From Hydra vulgaris (taxonomy: Eukaryota; Cnidaria; Hydrozoa; Anthoathecata; Hydridae): DNA of 64,000 bases. The translations under genes and the position numbers were made by a program. Below, in pieces: positions 63,508-64,000 of the stretch. Within the stretch, counting starts at the first letter, position 1, and each line of letters begins with the position of its first letter. The notes under the pieces were generated by a model, which did not search any database, was not told the DNA's origin, and was given only the letters and a program-made list of their open reading frames with translations. The stretch lies in assembly GCF_038396675.1 (NCBI RefSeq), contig NC_088934.1, positions 6,610,001 through 6,674,000 on the forward strand, given 5' to 3'.

Positions 63508-64000
63508 CAAAGAAATAGCTTAAATCGGTATTCTCCATTTTTAAGTGGGTGCACTTGAATTTTTTATCATCAAGTCTGTAAATTAAATAGAACTTACATA
63601 CCCACCTTTTCAATTGATTTTTTCATTTTTTTTATTATAAAAATAATTGAAAATTTGCTAAGAAAAGAATTTGTAATAAAGTAAGTAAGAATAGCAAGTT
63701 AAACTTTTTTTAACAAAATCACTTCCAACAAAACTGCCAGTAACAACTATTTAAGTTAAGAGTTACTAAAAAGCAAAGTAGAGAGTCAAGAAAAAAAAAA
63801 GGTTGACTATAACTTCAAAATCACTGGGTTCAAGGAAAAAACTGTTAACTAAAATTTGTTAAACGTAAAGGAAGATTTAACGATAAATGAACTTTACTGA
63901 AAGATGAGTCACGCAAGACCTTGCTATGGCTCAAGCTTGACAGCTAAAAAATGTTAAACATGACGTTTTTAGGTTGTGTTTAATAAAAAAAACATCAATA
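63010..64000. other. No certain gene; TA microsatellite
   Basis: Contains a TA run at 63445-63504. Possible upstream exons of the minus-strand gene could lie here, but splice sites cannot be paired with confidence. Confidence 0.35.

Overview
This window looks like nuclear DNA of a cnidarian, most likely a Hydra. That is an inference from its strong AT bias, long TA microsatellites, genes with introns, the resident transposon families and the style of the two host genes. It is almost entirely mobile-element debris around two well-supported host genes.

Host genes: (1) a complete three-exon DJ-1/PfpI (Hsp31-like) gene on the minus strand, 10349-13619, with consensus splice sites and a Glu-Cys-His catalytic set; its introns hold microsatellites and two SINEs. 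(2) A complete single-coding-exon forkhead (FoxC-type) transcription factor gene on the plus strand, 42565-43968, with about 4.5 kb of gene-free DNA upstream. A possible terminal exon of a third gene lies at 62642-63008 on the minus strand.

Mobile elements from left to right: a RAG1/Transib-like fragment (about 1.1-1.6 kb); a tRNA-derived SINE (1951-2154); a whole hAT element with exact 8-bp target duplication (4082-7563); hAT-type MITEs (8223-8372 and 29015-29383); two more SINEs inside the DJ-1 gene; a Penelope-like fragment carrying a hammerhead ribozyme motif (15353-15921) between two diverged copies of a ~0.65 kb repeat; a hAT fragment (about 17.1 kb); an unclassified zinc-ribbon gene preceded by a strikingly regular heat-shock-element array (18456-20242), cut off by a dead CR1/Jockey-like LINE (20243-23740); an unclassified transposase-like gene broken only by in-frame stops (24400-27039); a Gypsy-like pol remnant (30370-31470); a 5'-truncated LINE with target duplication and poly(A) (32057-34316); a decayed LINE (36230-38090); a non-autonomous Helentron (46386-46650); a pogo-like pseudogene interrupted by a TIR element (50040-53200); a gene fragment holding a perfect 14-bp minisatellite (54730-55440); a second Penelope-like fragment (55570-55942); and a 5'-truncated Tc1/mariner with a full DD35E catalytic domain (56642-57697).

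The most notable signals are the 14-slot GAA/TTC heat-shock array with a TATA box in front of a mobile-type gene, the hammerhead core with matching inverted terminal piece, the two unclassified repeated gene families, and the nested TIR element with TGAA duplication. No gene cooperation or operon logic is expected or seen; the elements mainly record successive insertions.
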